A stretch of 64,000 nt of DNA. It comes from Turnera subulata. Taxonomy: Eukaryota > Streptophyta > Magnoliopsida > Malpighiales > Passifloraceae. The notes under the pieces are model-generated. The model was not told the origin of the DNA. It ran no database searches and was given only the letters and a program-made list of their open reading frames with translations. Position 1 is the first letter of the stretch. Every line of letters begins with the position of its first letter. The DNA lies in assembly GCA_028386065.3 (NCBI GenBank), contig JAKUCV010002551.1, positions 129,594 through 193,593 on the forward strand, read 5' to 3'. Made by a program: the position numbers and the translations under genes. Of this stretch, positions 1-12,484 are shown piece by piece.

Positions 1-3000
1 AGAACATGTTCTATCCGACAACGGTGGCAATACAAAATAGACATATGATTTATTAATTAAGTATATGATTCGTGAGCAGCCATATACAACTGGCAAGCTT
101 GTTTCATATGGAGATTAAGCATAAAAGAAAGGAGATGCATAACACTGAACCTACACAAGCAAAACCCAAGGAAACTACTTTAAAAACAAGTGAGCTGATT
201 TAGTATATTCAATGTTCCTCAAATGCTAATCTGTCATGCTACTTACTGTCAAAATACAACATGATGATCAACTATCAATTAAAAATTTCCAGCAACCATT
301 TATACTCAACAACTCTCAATCACAAGTTAATGTATTATTTAAAGGCTAGTACTCTTGTAAACTGAATTAGTTCATCTATACAAGCATTAACCCAACAACC
401 GAGCCAACACAAAATCCAACCAATCTAAAAAGATTTAAAGTTGCCGGAACCACTTACCGGAAAGCTCACCCGCAGTAGCAGGTATCGGCCCGCACTCAGA
501 TCTCGAGTTCTGCCCGAAATTGAGAAAACCAACCCGAGCCCCATACCAGCCCACTGCCGGAACACCAACGACACAAACCCGCCGCCGAAAACAACCAAAC
601 AAAACTCGCCACCACAACAATCGCACGCATCAGCCACCAAAACACAGAAGTGAGACCTGATTAGTGAATCGGTCCAAAAGGTCAGAGGCGAGAACAGAAA
701 ATGGAAGAATCAGGGAGAAAGCGGTGCGACTTACCGAAAAGGCGGGAACGACTCGCGCCCGTTCACGTGCAGACACACCTCGCTCGACAGCCCCTCGTGC
801 TTACAGTGGCGGTGGCGGCGGCTAAGGAGGAAGAAGGAAAGAGAGGCGACGGCTTGTGGGTTCTGTGGAGAGAAGAGATGGTGGTGATGATGGTTTTGAG
901 GAAGAGGAGAGAGAGAAATTGTGGAAAGGGGAAGAAGAAAATGGAAGAGAAAAGAGAGGAAGGGGAGTGGCGCCGTTCGGGTGAGAAGAGAAAAAAGAAA
1001 AAGGAAGGAGAGAGAGGGAAGAGAAGACTTTTAAACCTAGGGTTAGGGTTTCCGAAACAATCAAACGACGTCGTTCCACTATGAAACGGCGTCACTTTGT
1101 TCACAGCCCTCCCCTAGCCAACCGCAAGGTCAAAACACACCCTTATGTGTGTTTTATGTTTTGGCTCAACCAAAACTACGTAGTTTTAGGCAAAACTACA
1201 CGGAACATTGTGTTTTATCCCAAAATACTATTTAATACTATATAAAGGAAATACTTAGGGATATAAAATAAATAATTCCAACATAAAGAAATGTACTCAA
1301 TGAAATAAAATATTTTTCCTTTGACCAAACATTCCCAGAAATTTCCGTGAGGGTAAAATTAGAAATAAAATTTCAAAAAGTTCCGAAAATCCATCGAAAT
1401 TAAATACCGAAAATTCGGGGCGTTACAGTTCTACCCAACTTAACAAAATTTCGTCCTTGAAATTTACACAATAAGTCAAGCAACCAAGTGCTTAACTGAC
1501 ACAGACAAAAGTCACCCGGTATCAAATACCGTCGGCCAAAACTACTAAGTAGAACCATCATGTCCATCACTCACAATTCCAAACAAGAATTCCGACAACC
1601 CAAGTCAATCATCGACTTTAGTCAAACATGATCCATAAAGCATAAGATCAAAGCGCTAACGCAAAAGTTTATATCCAATCATCATGAACAGTATCAATAA
1701 CAAAATCTATAAACTACTTCATTTATCATCACTCAACCATTTTTATCCAATCTTCTATTCCATTAAGCATATCCACAGATACAGAACCCAAATTGTTACC
1801 TAAATAACAATATCATCACTCCCATTATGAATACCTCAAGACCAAAAATCCAAAATCTATTTCATGTTCTGAACTTCAAAATAATTACTTCTTCACACTC
1901 CAATTCAACCAAAATTGTATAATTCCCGAAGCACACCATAGACACTAGAAACCAATCATTACCAAGATATCGTAATTATAATTCTATACCTTGGATTCCT
2001 CACGACCCAAACATCCTTGCATAACTTACAATTTTAAATCTATCGCCCAAGCCACGCTTAATATGAACACCAAAGTTTCTTTAACGAAGAACTTAAAACA
2101 TCATTGTATCTCTCATCACATAATTAATTAACTAGCAATTGAATCACAATTCCCGAGATCACCTCAAAATCAAAGCTCAATGTAAACATAATTCCGGCAT
2201 CCTCATCCAACACATGAACTATAGCCTTAACAAGATTCATGACCAAAACTTTTTAATCACAAACACTATCAGTACCTCAAACCTCAACCAATTTAAATAC
2301 CTCAACTATCATTGAAAGACTTTTCCCCAAATATACCATTAGATCATCCTCAAATTAATTCAAGAAATTATCAGCTCGAAATTATCATTTCAACGACAAT
2401 ACCAGGTCACTCCGACCCTCAGCAGGTGCGTGTCCTCTACCGCATCCATGGTACGACTCACTAGAAGAATGCAGATGACAATGCAACAGACAACTCAAAA
2501 AGGAGTAGACACATGCACATACGAGCACAAAACCAATCAACACATCGCCTAGGATCTACAGCCTGCTCTGCTACCAACTGAAACGCCCATGTCCCAATTT
2601 ATTAATATAAACTATAAATTAAATATAAAATGACCAAATTGCCCTTATCATTTTCGGGACACGAAAAATCATCAACTGAAACACCGTATCCCAAATTAAC
2701 CAATTTATTTATTTATAACATATGAAGTGACCCAAATGCCCTTTTGCCCGAGATACGATAAAAATAGCTTAATCATGATACAATTATACAATAAGTTATA
2801 CAAGGAAAACAAGTACGCAACGGAAAACTAACAAGCCAAGTATACATGTATGACATGAACCCTATAGATCCGACACGGCAAGAGGAAAACACCGCCACCT
2901 GCTGATATGCACCACTATTCAACGAACAGTTGACCTGTAAAAGACGTGAGGGGTGAGACCAACCACTGTCTCACCATAAACAAATAAACCAAGATATACA

Positions 3001-3035
3001 CATGTACAAGTCAACCACGAATATACTGGTGCATG
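1..3035 (-). mobile_element. LARD-like LTR retrotransposon, minus strand, cut at both ends
   Basis: Read on the minus strand, the order is: partial 5' LTR (about 3035 down to 2579), primer-binding site TGGTAGCAGAGC (2576-2565), a non-coding internal region of 1151 bp (2578-1428), a purine tract with the gaggacgaaattt-type motif typical of Del/Tekay 3' ends, then the 3' LTR starting TGTAACGCCC at 1427 and leaving the window at base 1. It is clearly related to the complete element at 53329-60940: same LTR ends, same cttatgtgtgtttt and acgtcgtt blocks, same 'gtgagacagtggttggtctca' stretch near 2950-2975. No gag or pol reading frame is present. The right edge is only good to about 25 bp, where it meets Copia sequence. 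ORFs of 70-127 codons inside the LTR are low-complexity and I do not treat them as genes. Confidence 0.85.
2565..2576 (-). other. Primer-binding site of the minus-strand LARD
   Basis: The minus strand reads TGGTAGCAGAGC, three bases after the LTR end CA. It differs from the usual plant initiator-Met site TGGTATCAGAGC at the TAT to TAG position and by one further change shared with the other elements in this window. Confidence 0.8.
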
Positions 3036-3101
3036 GCAATAAAATTCTCAAAAGCCATGATCTTTACTCAAGGAGATTAATCCTAAAACAAAGAGACCTA
3101 A

Positions 3102-3113
3102 GCTCCGCTACCA
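3102..3113 (-). other. Primer-binding site of the Copia-type remnant
   Basis: Minus strand TGGTAGCGGAGC, preceded by ATT as is usual just inside Copia 5' LTRs. Confidence 0.8.
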
Positions 3114-3477
3114 ATTGTAGGCCCAAACTAGCTAAGAAGGGGGGGTTGCGTTGGCTAGTTGAGAAGAGTAGTGAATTTTGTAACTCTTTTCGCACCAAAT
3201 TGCAACCAAGACAAGATTGTATTTTATAACTGAAATGGCACCAAAATCTGGAAAGGTAATGAATGATCAAGTGCGAAAATTAAAAGCAATCCACACAAAA
3301 GAGACAACACAAAGATTTAGAGTGGTTCTCCCTAAATCCTATGGGTATATCCACTACTCAAGGCTCCCCCTTGAGATTTCAAAAATCCACTAAGTGACTT
3401 CTTCCAAGGTGAAGTCCAACCTCTTTACAACCAAGCTTTTTCAAAGATCAAGCTCAAACCTTTACAAAAGTTTTCTC

Positions 3478-3570
3478 AAGGCTCACTCTCCAACCTATAC
3501 AGGAGTTTCTAAAGGCTCACTCTCTAACCTATACAAGAGTTTTCAAAGGCTTACTCTCTAACCTATACCC
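3478..3570. repeat. Short tandem repeat inside the Copia-type LTR
   Basis: About two and three-quarter copies of a 34-bp unit beginning aaggctcactctc and containing aacctataca. Copies differ by a few bases. Confidence 0.75.
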
Positions 3571-4240
3571 AAAGCTTTTTCAATGGCTCAAGCTTCAAAC
3601 CTTTACACCCCCTTGAGTAAAATCTACCCAATCTCACTCAAGGAAGAATTTTCAACAACCCAAGAGTGACTCACTCTTGATTACAAGTTTTGCACAAAAA
3701 TCTCACAAAGGTGTTTAAGCACAATTAGCAAGCTTCAACTCAATTAGCCCAATCTTCAATTGCTTGCCTTAATTCACTTTTAGGAAGGAAATGGCCTATT
3801 TATAATGCACTCAAAAGCTCCCAACAGATCTATTGAAGAATGGGACAAAAGAGAGCCTTTTCCCAAAAGAGGGCTTGAAATATGGTGCCAAATGACTTAC
3901 AAAACTTACGTACCCAACTCTTCAAGAATGCCACTTTGATGCTCTTATGCCTTTTAGAATCCTTTCTTCACATCTTGGCACTCTAATAGGACAATAAAAA
4001 TGGCTAATAGACTTCATTGGTGAAGATTTTAGCTTCTCTCCTTCTTCCTCTAGTAAGTGTGTACTTGGAAGTGTACTTCCCTCTTCTAACCTACCAAAGG
4101 GGTTGTTGGCTTGTCTTTGGCTCTCCACAAAGGACAAGAAAATGTCCACAAACCATTTGCTCTTTTGATCTTGAAACTTATGAAAATTTGGTGTCTAAAA
4201 GATAAGGTTTTGTTTCGTGAGGACAAGTACAAGGTAGAAG

Positions 4241-6738
4241 ACAACTAAAGAGTAAAAGAGCCTTGAAGGGGCTCCTATTTCACATGCTATAGATATTTAA
4301 AATTTAAAACATAAGCTAGTCTTTCTTCACTCATTTAATATAAACGGTGTCGCATAGTTGAGTGGGCTTAAGTTTCTGAATATTTAAGCAACCCCAATTG
4401 CCTTTTAAGACTTAAAGACAATGGGCTGAAAAATATAAAAGTGATCCATACAAGTTTTAGACACAACTTATAAATTTAGCCCAGTAATTCCATGTTTGTT
4501 AACAAGAAACAGATTTTGAAGGGCATGGTTTGACCGTTTAAAATAACACTTTGTCAATCAACTAAAAACCAAACTAATCACTTTAACATAATCCAACACT
4601 TGTGGCATCACAATATCATCTAGCTAGTAATTTTTTAATAAATAATTTAAAAAATAAAAAAGATGTGGAAAAAACATGAAAAAGAAAAAAAAAAAAGAAA
4701 ATCAAGTTTAAACACACTCGGTGTTATAACGGGGTTACTAATTTGTTATTTTTAGAAAGTTAAATTACTAATTTATTGCAACAAAAAGTTAAGTTACCAA
4801 AGTGGTATTGAGCTAAAATTATGGTTAGTGAATTGAAATTTTACCTAAAATTTTTTTAATAGGCTTGTAGAGTAATAATAAAATAAAAGAAAAGAAAGTA
4901 ATTAAATATATGGAGCTAATGATTCCAACCCTACCTTGGCAACACCATGGATTCAACCCTATCTTGGCTAGTAGAACTTGGAGTGGACTCTAAATGCTAA
5001 TAATTCCAACCATACCTTGGCTCGGCGTCCCCCTGAATATTTGTGATTGACTCCAAGTTTGGAGCTTAATTGTTCCTAGAAAGTAGCTTGCACTGAATCA
5101 GTGTTGATTTTAGTAATATTTTTGTTTGAATATCCCAAATTGAAAAACAAAACCAGTAAACGAACTAGCCCACCAGGAAACAAAAAACAGCAACCATAAG
5201 CTTGCCATTGATATGTATGCTTGTATTGTTTATTGTTTGATGAAAACGAGTTCTGCAAAGTTGCTGAATGGGCAAAATAGAAACTTAAGAATTGGAAAAT
5301 GTCTCTGGCAGTACTCTAACTCCATATTTCAGCCCCTTGCTCATATAATCAATACATTGCAGGGTTGGCCTTGATTTAATTTCAGTATGGAGCATTCCCA
5401 CCGAAACAATATAATTGGTGACAAAATTTTGTTATACAAATTACTTCTTCTTCCAAATCAACGTGTACTTCCAAACTGTGGTGAACAAAAAAAAGATTGT
5501 CGTACTAGTAAAGGCAAATGAACAAATATAGCCTTTTCCCCCCAACTATCAAATGGATAAGGCCTGGCACCTTGAGTGGCATTTCATCACATGTACCACT
5601 ATAGAGAACTCTGAAGTCTAATCCATTTCTATCGTAATCCGAGCAAGAATTTTTCCCATCATCTTCTCTTAGCTGGTGTATAGGCATAGAAACAAGTATC
5701 AATTACTTCGGAGAAGGATTGTAGACCATAAGTTCACATCGCATTCTCTAGAACACTTAATACTACCTTGAGTGGCAACTCATCAGAGAATTCTGAACTC
5801 TAATACCATATTCATCATAATCCGAACAAGAAGTATCAATTAATTACTTCCGGGAAGGATTGTGGATAATGTTAGTTTGCAGCCTTCTTATTAAGAAAGG
5901 CCAAGTTGCAGAACGCAAGCAAAATTAAATATGCATTTCGAATTTGATAAGAAACAACTGGATAGAGCAGAGCAATAGAAGCGCCTCAAAAACTAACTTA
6001 ATTACAAAAGACACCAGACTCAAAGGAAAACCCTATAAAACCGGAGCATTATGCAATGGCACTATAAGGTATACCTGAAATTTGGGCAACACCAATGAAC
6101 AATTAAAACCAGGATAGGATTACTAGATAGAGTCACCAAGTGTTTTAGTAAACTAAGCGGCTGTGAGGTTTGACAAGTACTTCTTGAGAATAATTAGCCT
6201 CCGTGAGAAGTAATTCATTATTTTTGCAGCTGGTAATCTTATTCGATCGACCACATGGAGCAGGTGGAGCTCAGAGTTTCATGGACTTCAAATTACGGAA
6301 TGGGGAAACTTGATTGTCAAGCAAACAAGTCTTGTTCATTGCTTATACTAGCTAAGGATTGTCCGGGAGGGACGCCGCCGGCCACGGCATGTATAGTTAC
6401 GTTGGCAACCTCCGGTAAACAAGATTTGCCCAACATTTGTTAACTCCTTACACCGACTTCGGTTAGGAAGAGAAGCGAAGCCGGCCGGTTAACATTGCAA
6501 ATTATTATCGCGTCGTTCCAGTGCCAAGTGCACGAGTCCCTGCAGGAATGTGGATATTGTGGAGGAAGAGTTGCGGTCGAAGCTGTGGCGTTCTACGTAA
6601 CGTTTTAAGGATATTGTTGCGTTAAAAACGAAACAACTACCAACTCATAAGACAACTGATTAACCAATAGTTTTTATTCCCATATCTCAACTTTCAGTTC
6701 CTATACATCCAAATATGCTCCTGCGAGCTACAATATTG
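4241..6738. other. Intergenic, no gene seen
   Basis: AT-rich sequence without a convincing coding frame. It contains a diverged direct duplication: about 5568-5700 and 5765-5875 both carry ccttgagtggca, gaactctgaa.tctaat, atcgtaatccga/atcataatccga and the pair tatcaatta..ttacttc.ggaaggattgt. A 62-codon ORF at 6255-6443 has no recognisable domain and is not called. Confidence 0.5.
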
Positions 6739-7773
6739 CTATAGTACAGTAGTACTACTTCCTTCACCACTGGAAGAACTTGAACCACAACCACCACGCT
6801 CCCGGCCAGTGCTAGTAATCATCATCAAATCTTCATCATTCAGGCCAGGTACACGGAGCATCTTGAGCACGAACCAGAGCTGCCCCTCTCGCCGGAAAGA
6901 GTACACCTGAAGCAAGGAATTTGGCTTGAGCAAATCCCTATTCCTCCGGAGAACAGCATTCCAACTGGAGCTGAACACAAGGGAATACCCACTGTCCATC
7001 TTATGGGAGGGCCACTTCTTCAATCTCACCTCCGAAACCGTACCGAAATTCTTACCAGGGTCAACCAGTTTCACGGGTACGGATTCTTTCTTTACAATAA
7101 TCTTCCACTCCTCCTCTTGGGTCAAGAAGTTGTGAAAATCAAGTATTTGTCCCTTAGGCATCGAGAAGCGATCGTGGTGGGTGTTTGTGTCTGTGTCGAA
7201 CAGTTGTTTGTTCAACACCAGCTTCAAGTCTGTGTCGCCTTCAACCATGATTCTTTCCCTTATTTCGAGAGAATGATCTGGCGCCGGATCGAAACCTAGC
7301 TTCACGAATAAATCAACCTTTCTTGGGATCTTCTTGGGTTTTTGCCGACTTTCAAGATCAAGACTGGCTCGGCTCCTCCGTTTTCTGCTGTTCTTGCTCT
7401 TCTTCAGCTTCTTTCTGGGTTTGCAAACAAACTCTTCCTCCTCGGCCTCTTCCTCTTTCTCACTTTCACTTTCTTGACGACGATCATCAGTACCCATCAT
7501 CTTCTCCTCCTCGGAGACCGTTGGTGATCTGCTTCTCTTTCCCTTGGGGATGAAGACACCAAGTGGGTTCCTAAACTCAAGGCTGGTCTTGTCCTTAAGG
7601 TACTCCCGTTTGCCTCGCCCAATTCCAAACCAAATAAACTCTTTCAAAATATGTTCTTCAAGCAAATTCACTGCCTTCTCCCCATCTCCTCCCGATGCTA
7701 CTTTGCATAAATCCCAGAATTCTTCAAAACTCCTCTCTTTCCCGTCCAGAATGTCTTCTAGACTAATTGCCAT
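6739..7773 (-). CDS. B3 domain protein, DUF313 (REM-like) type
   Basis: This is a single-exon gene of 344 codons; the start is the ATG at 7773, with no longer option in frame. Residues about 183-306 form a B3 DNA-binding fold of the DUF313 type: LKLVLNKQLFDTD, then FSMPKGQI, EEWKIIVKKE, VRLKKWPS, GYSLVFSSSWNAVLRRN and QLWFVLKM. The middle part (about 97-153) is acidic then strongly basic (EEEAEEEE followed by KKLKKSKNSRKRRSR), so a nuclear localisation signal is likely. The N-terminus (about 1-60) resembles the helical leader found in this family. The tail is Ser/Gly rich. Family members are nuclear and presumed to bind DNA; the target is unknown here. The frame is open with no break, so I read it as functional. 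Confidence 0.85.
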   Translation of the reverse strand: MAISLEDILDGKERSFEEFWDLCKVASGGDGEKAVNLLEEHILKEFIWFGIGRGKREYLKDKTSLEFRNPLGVFIPKGKRSRSPTVSEEEKMMGTDDRRQESESEKEEEAEEEEFVCKPRKKLKKSKNSRKRRSRASLDLESRQKPKKIPRKVDLFVKLGFDPAPDHSLEIRERIMVEGDTDLKLVLNKQLFDTDTNTHHDRFSMPKGQILDFHNFLTQEEEWKIIVKKESVPVKLVDPGKNFGTVSEVRLKKWPSHKMDSGYSLVFSSSWNAVLRRNRDLLKPNSLLQVYSFRREGQLWFVLKMLRVPGLNDEDLMMITSTGRERGGCGSSSSSGEGSSTTVL

Positions 7774-8366
7774 CTTCCAATTCCCTACCCTATAGTACTC
7801 TGTCCTAGGACCAAGAAACTAGGGTTTTACTGTAGGAACTAGTAGGGTTAATTCTAACAAAAGGAACGGAAGATTCAAGACGAAAAAAAAAAACCAAGAG
7901 GCCTGTGAAAGAGTACAAGTCGGTGTTTAATCGGAAGCAAAGTGGGGTGATTTACACAAACTATATGTACTGATTTTTTTATGTCGGTTTAGGCTTGGTT
8001 TCTGATCCGACCAAAAAAGGGATTGTTTTTCTTCCACCCTAGAATTAGTTAACTGAAATCCACACCGACCAAAACGGTTATGCTGCTAACTAATTACCCG
8101 AGCTATTGTTTCTTTCACACGTCACTTTTTCATTGTACAATCTCATTTTTTCGTTGTTTTATTTCTTAATGAGGTCTTGATAACCCATAAACGGGATTCT
8201 TGTTACATAAGTTAATTAAGGTGGCAAGAAGTAGAAATTAATATATAAAATAAGAAAAAGAGCTATGTTATAATCTTTTCCATTTTTTTTTTCTTTCCAA
8301 TCCACCTTTAAGGGATAACAACGAGCCCAGACTAGTCCAGCTCATGGCATTCCCAAGACTCGAACT
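7774..8366. other. Upstream region of the B3 gene
   Basis: No ORF or repeat that I can name. Near 8284-8410 a segment (aacgagcccagactagtccag..tcgaactcgagatccc) has the look of a short dispersed repeat; its right part belongs to the 378-bp tandem unit that starts at 8367. Confidence 0.4.
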
Positions 8367-8494
8367 CGAGATCCCAAGCTAGAACAACTCCAACTAGTTG
8401 ATCTAACCCCTCGGGGTTACTATTTTCAAAATTGTTAAACCTAGAAAAATTATTTTAACATAGAGTATGTTATTGTCTATCAATACCTATCAAT
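8367..8494. repeat. Tandem duplication, copy A left part
   Basis: This starts cgagatcccaagctag and runs to ctatcaat, where a CACTA element has inserted. The rest of copy A resumes at 10419. Copy B (10669-11046) carries the uninterrupted sequence. Confidence 0.9.
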
Positions 8495-10415
8495 CACTAC
8501 TAGAATGCAACCATTTACTAAAGGATTTTGTGTGAAGCAAAATTTCTGTCACTAATTGTGACGGATTTTGCAAGGAAATAAAATCCGAGACAAAAGTGAG
8601 CTTTGCAACAGATTTAGTAAGGGAAATTTTCCGTCACAAAAATTAGTAACGGATTATGCAAGGGATTAATTTTCCGTGACAAAATCCGTGAGTAAATTTT
8701 GTCCGGGAAGCTGATATTTTTCCCGCCTCCTTCCCGCCTTTGTTTTGAGGGAATTGTGAGGGATTTGCCCGTCACTAATTTGTAACGGATATTTTTTCCC
8801 TTACAAATTGCAAGGGATCTGTCCGTCACAAGTGTTATATTCCAAAAATGGATTTGTGAGGGTTTTTTCCGTTGCTATTAGTGGCGGGTGAAATTTCCGT
8901 GACAAATAGTGACGGATTTGGTCCCTTCCTATTCCGTGACAAATATTGACGGAATTGTGTTTTGGTGATTCTTATGCATAAAACACCAACATCTCCGTGT
9001 TTTGACTGTTGAGGAGCATGTTGACTTGTGGAGTCTTGAATGGCTAAACCCTAGGGTTAGAACCGGATATAAAAAGAATCCTTAACTCTCCATCCTTATT
9101 TTCTTCTTCATTTTCTTCAGCCTCTCCCTCTCTCTTCCGCCTCTCTCACTCATGTCTCTCTCCCTCCCCTTCTCTTACTTTCCTTTCCCCCAAACCAAAC
9201 CCTACCCGCCGCCTCAATTTCCACTCTCCCCTACTCTTCCTTTCCTTTTTCCCCAAACCAAACCCTACCCGCCGCCTTAATCCCCTTTCTCCCCTTCCCT
9301 TCCTTTTCATTTTCCCCAAACCAAATCCTACCTCTATGCTCTCCTTTCCCTCAACCCAATAGCGCCGCGACACACTCGGGACTGGTGTGGAGACGTCCAG
9401 GCAAGAACGGCGAGGCGAGATTTAGTGTTTCTAATGACGGCTTGAGCTCAATCGACGGCGGGTTGTGGTTGATTTCGAGTAAGCATCTAGTACCCACTTT
9501 CTTTTCTGGTTGATTTAGAGTTATGGTTGGTTGGGTTTTGTTGATTGTTTGATTGCGGGTTCTAATGTTGGTTATTTGGGATGTTTTGAGTAACTGGGTC
9601 TACTCATGGCGAGTTTGGGTTATTGATGACGGATTCCAGGTAGATCCGGGCGTGTCCAGTGGAGGCGGAGGTGGTGACGAGCAGATCGGAGGTCTGGGTC
9701 CCCAGATCCGGTTGAAATCTAAAAGGTGGCGTGCAGATCTATCTATGGCCTGAAGTTTTCGTATAGATCCAGAGGCAGATCTTATTCACCGGTTTTTTAT
9801 TTTATTTGTAGTATTTTATTGTTGTAAAAACCAATATAATTATTTTTTTGTATAATAATTAATTTCTGCATTTGTGTAAAAACATTACAATAAAGATGTG
9901 CATGTTCCTTTTATTTTGTGCTATAATTTTTTTTATACTGATTACGCTTGTAACATTGTCACTTTACGCATATGTTTAATTTCCACCGTACAAAAAAAAC
10001 AATTAGGAACATATATTAATATATTAATTAGTGTTGGTTTTATTTATTTTTTTGTAGATATAGTTTGTGACGGATTTAGTGAGGAATTAATTTTTGAGAT
10101 TTTTATTCCTTTACAAATAGTAAGGGTTATAGCAACGGATAATTTTGTAACGGAAAAAACCCTCACAACTAGGGAGGGATTTAGTCACGGACAAGTTGCA
10201 AGGGAAATTAGGCCGTCATAGTTAGTCAGGCAGTATTCCTGGCTAAATCCATTGCAAAATGGTCCGACACAAATTTCCTCACAACCGGATTTGCAACGAA
10301 GGGTTTAATCAGGGATTTCATCCATGACAAAATCCGTTGCAAATGCCAAAATCCGTTACAAATTGCTGAAAATCCCTTGCTAAATCCATTAGTAAACGAG
10401 TGCATTCTAGTAGTG
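8495..10415 (+). mobile_element. Non-autonomous CACTA transposon
   Basis: 1921 bp long. The terminal inverted repeats begin CACTACTAGAATGCA at both ends and continue with similarity for about 28 bp. A 3-bp target duplication (aat) flanks it at 8492-8494 and 10416-10418, as expected for CACTA elements. Both subterminal zones are packed with short variants of gtgacggattt / aatccgtcac in both orientations (8520-8960 and 10060-10390), the class's typical transposase-binding arrays. No transposase frame is present. The core (about 9000-9780) looks different: a TATA-like ggatataaaaag at 9064, a long pyrimidine-rich tract and a GC-richer segment, which may be captured promoter/leader DNA. Strand is arbitrary. 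Confidence 0.92.
9189..9345. repeat. Imperfect tandem repeat in the CACTA core
   Basis: Three diverged units built on ccccaaaccaaaccctaccc followed by a C/T-rich stretch. The 75-codon minus-strand frame across it only reflects this repeat (VGFGLGK-like units) and is not called as a gene. Confidence 0.7.
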
Positions 10416-10418
10416 AAT

Positions 10419-10668
10419 ATTCTATAGTGTCAACCAGAAAATTAAATGTATAAATTCATTATTTCTATTTTTTAAACAATAATTCATTGTTTCTATTCAT
10501 TCCTAATCCAAGGATGAGTCACACAATATTTATCTAAATAAAACTATGCATATTTCTATAACCTCTGTAATTTTTTATCCTACTCTAATTCTAAATAATA
10601 TGTATCTATATCTCCAGTCTTAATAATTTGAGAAAATAATTCTAAATAGTATACTTCTATCTATATAT
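10419..10668. repeat. Tandem duplication, copy A right part
   Basis: This continues copy A after the CACTA element, from attctatagtgtcaacc to acttctatctatatat. It matches 10797-11046 with few differences. Confidence 0.9.
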
Positions 10669-11046
10669 CGAGATCCCAAGCTAGAACAACTCCAACCAGT
10701 TGATCTAACCCCTCGGGATTACTATTTTCAAAATTGTTAAACCTAGAAAAATTATTTTAAGATAGAGTATGTTATTGTCTATCAATACCTATCAATATTC
10801 TATAGTGTCAACCAGAAAATTAAATGTATAAATTCATTATTTCTATTTTTTAAACAATAATTCATTGTTTCTATTCACTCCTAATCCAAGGATGAGTCAC
10901 ACAATATTTATCTAAATAAAACTATGTATATTTCTCTAACCTCTATAATTTTTTATCCTACTCTAATTCTAAATAATATGTATCTATATCTCCAGTCTTA
11001 ATAATTTGAGAAAATAATTCTAAATAGTATACTTCTATCTACATAT
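10669..11046. repeat. Tandem duplication, copy B (378 bp, uninterrupted)
   Basis: This is a direct tandem copy of 8367-8494 joined to 10419-10668. It contains a single aat at the position where copy A has the CACTA insertion, so it is a resident empty site. Confidence 0.92.
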
Positions 11047-12484
11047 ATAACAGTTTTATTAATCAATTAGTGTTTGTAAATCTCATCAATGTTCCTCACG
11101 ATTAACCCTTGCATTTTTTAGTTTTAGGCATATAAATGTCTTTTTTTATGGTATTAATTTTATGGATTTTCGAATCTATAATTATATTTTTGGTAAGTTA
11201 AAACAAATTTAATCTTCTTATAATTTTGGGCTTCTTTATATTCTTTTGTTACAAATCTTTCTGGGCCTCTTTCAACGTATGGGCTTGTGAGGAAAAGTTC
11301 AAAAAAAATTGCTTATCAACCAAAGCAATACTCACGGTTTTTGAGTAAGCATGTTGTCCTACATCGCGTGCAAATGGATGTGTTCATATACCATTCGTCT
11401 TCTCTCTTTTTCCTCCTTATTGCATTCCTTGTACTAGTCTAAACCAAAGATAAGAAAAAAAAAAAGTTTTTTTTTTTTGCGCATAAGAAAGTTTTACTCT
11501 CTCTTAAGCAAAGATTCTTACACATGTGAGTTGGCTAAGTAGCAAAAAAAGCTTTGCTAACTCTTGAAAAATGTGGATGATTTCGAGGCCCTATTCACTC
11601 CGCATCAAGGTAAACCAAACATTTTGCAAACCGGGGGTTGGACCGTTTTCCATATATGTGCTCTTAATGTGATATTCATTAACTGTCATAGTCTTTTTTT
11701 TTCCCCCCCCCCCGGAACTTATCATATGTCCTTATAACACAAGATAAAAAGATTTATAGTTTTTTAAGTTTTTATTTAATGTACAATTAAAAATTGTACA
11801 TTATTAGTTTTTTTCTTTTTGCATCAAAATCCTAAAACTAAATTATATCCTACTCATATCTTTATCAGCATCAATATATTTTGCATGCACGCACTACTAG
11901 TAATGTGTTAGGCTTTAAAAAAGAACTACTTAGTAATGTGATAATATCACTGTTAGATGAAATTTGACGATCATGAGTTCGATCTCATGGTGAGATTGAG
12001 GTTAGTTGGGTTAAATATTGGATACCTTTTAAGTTTCTATGTATTAAAAAGAAATATTCTACATGCAAGTACATATGAGATTGGGGATAGGAATACTACA
12101 GGAAAATTCTATGGTGCTCATTACGTAACAAATGGCATATCCACTTAGTACAACATAAATAATAGGAGTCTTTTAAAATGTGAAAAACAAGAAAAATTAT
12201 TCCCCTAATATTGGAAGAGGAAACTCTTGATTGGTTATGTTGTATCAAGTGGGTGTAATACTTGGTACAGGTTGAGTAATATAGTTTTTCCATATTTACT
12301 CTACATACAATGTATTCTTTATCTCAAATACCAACCAAACACAAAAAGGAATAAAATTTCTTTTTAGTTTCAAATTCTCCATGTCTCAAACATAGCCTAT
12401 ATATGATTCCGATTCTTTGGTATTTAATTAAAGAAATGAATGCTTTCTATTTTTTCCGATGCAAATGAAGGTTTATTTATGATA
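11047..12484. other. Intergenic, no gene seen
   Basis: AT-rich with homopolymer runs (C-run at 11704-11713). A short segment at about 11945-12020 with gatcatgagttcgatctcatgg resembles the B-box part of a tRNA-derived repeat, but no ends could be fixed. Confidence 0.4.

Larger units (their letters stand above)
3036..4240 (-). mobile_element. Copia-type LTR remnant with PBS and gag start, minus strand
   Basis: On the minus strand a TGGTAGCGGAGC primer-binding site (3113-3102) directly follows an LTR ending ..CTACA (boundary 3116). After the PBS comes the Copia-like leader (aggattaat..gagtaaagatc) and an ATG at 3058 that would start gag, broken off after a few codons where the LARD begins. The LTR lies to the right. 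It has the C-rich stretch common at Copia LTR 3' ends (near 3135-3150) and a minus-strand TATA-like attataaatagg near 3791-3802. The outer edge near 4240 is a guess because no second LTR or TSD remains. Confidence 0.6.

Noticed and set aside
701..1084. 127-codon ORF rich in Arg, Lys and Glu
   Set aside because: It lies inside the LTR of the minus-strand LARD in purine-rich leader sequence and has no conserved features.
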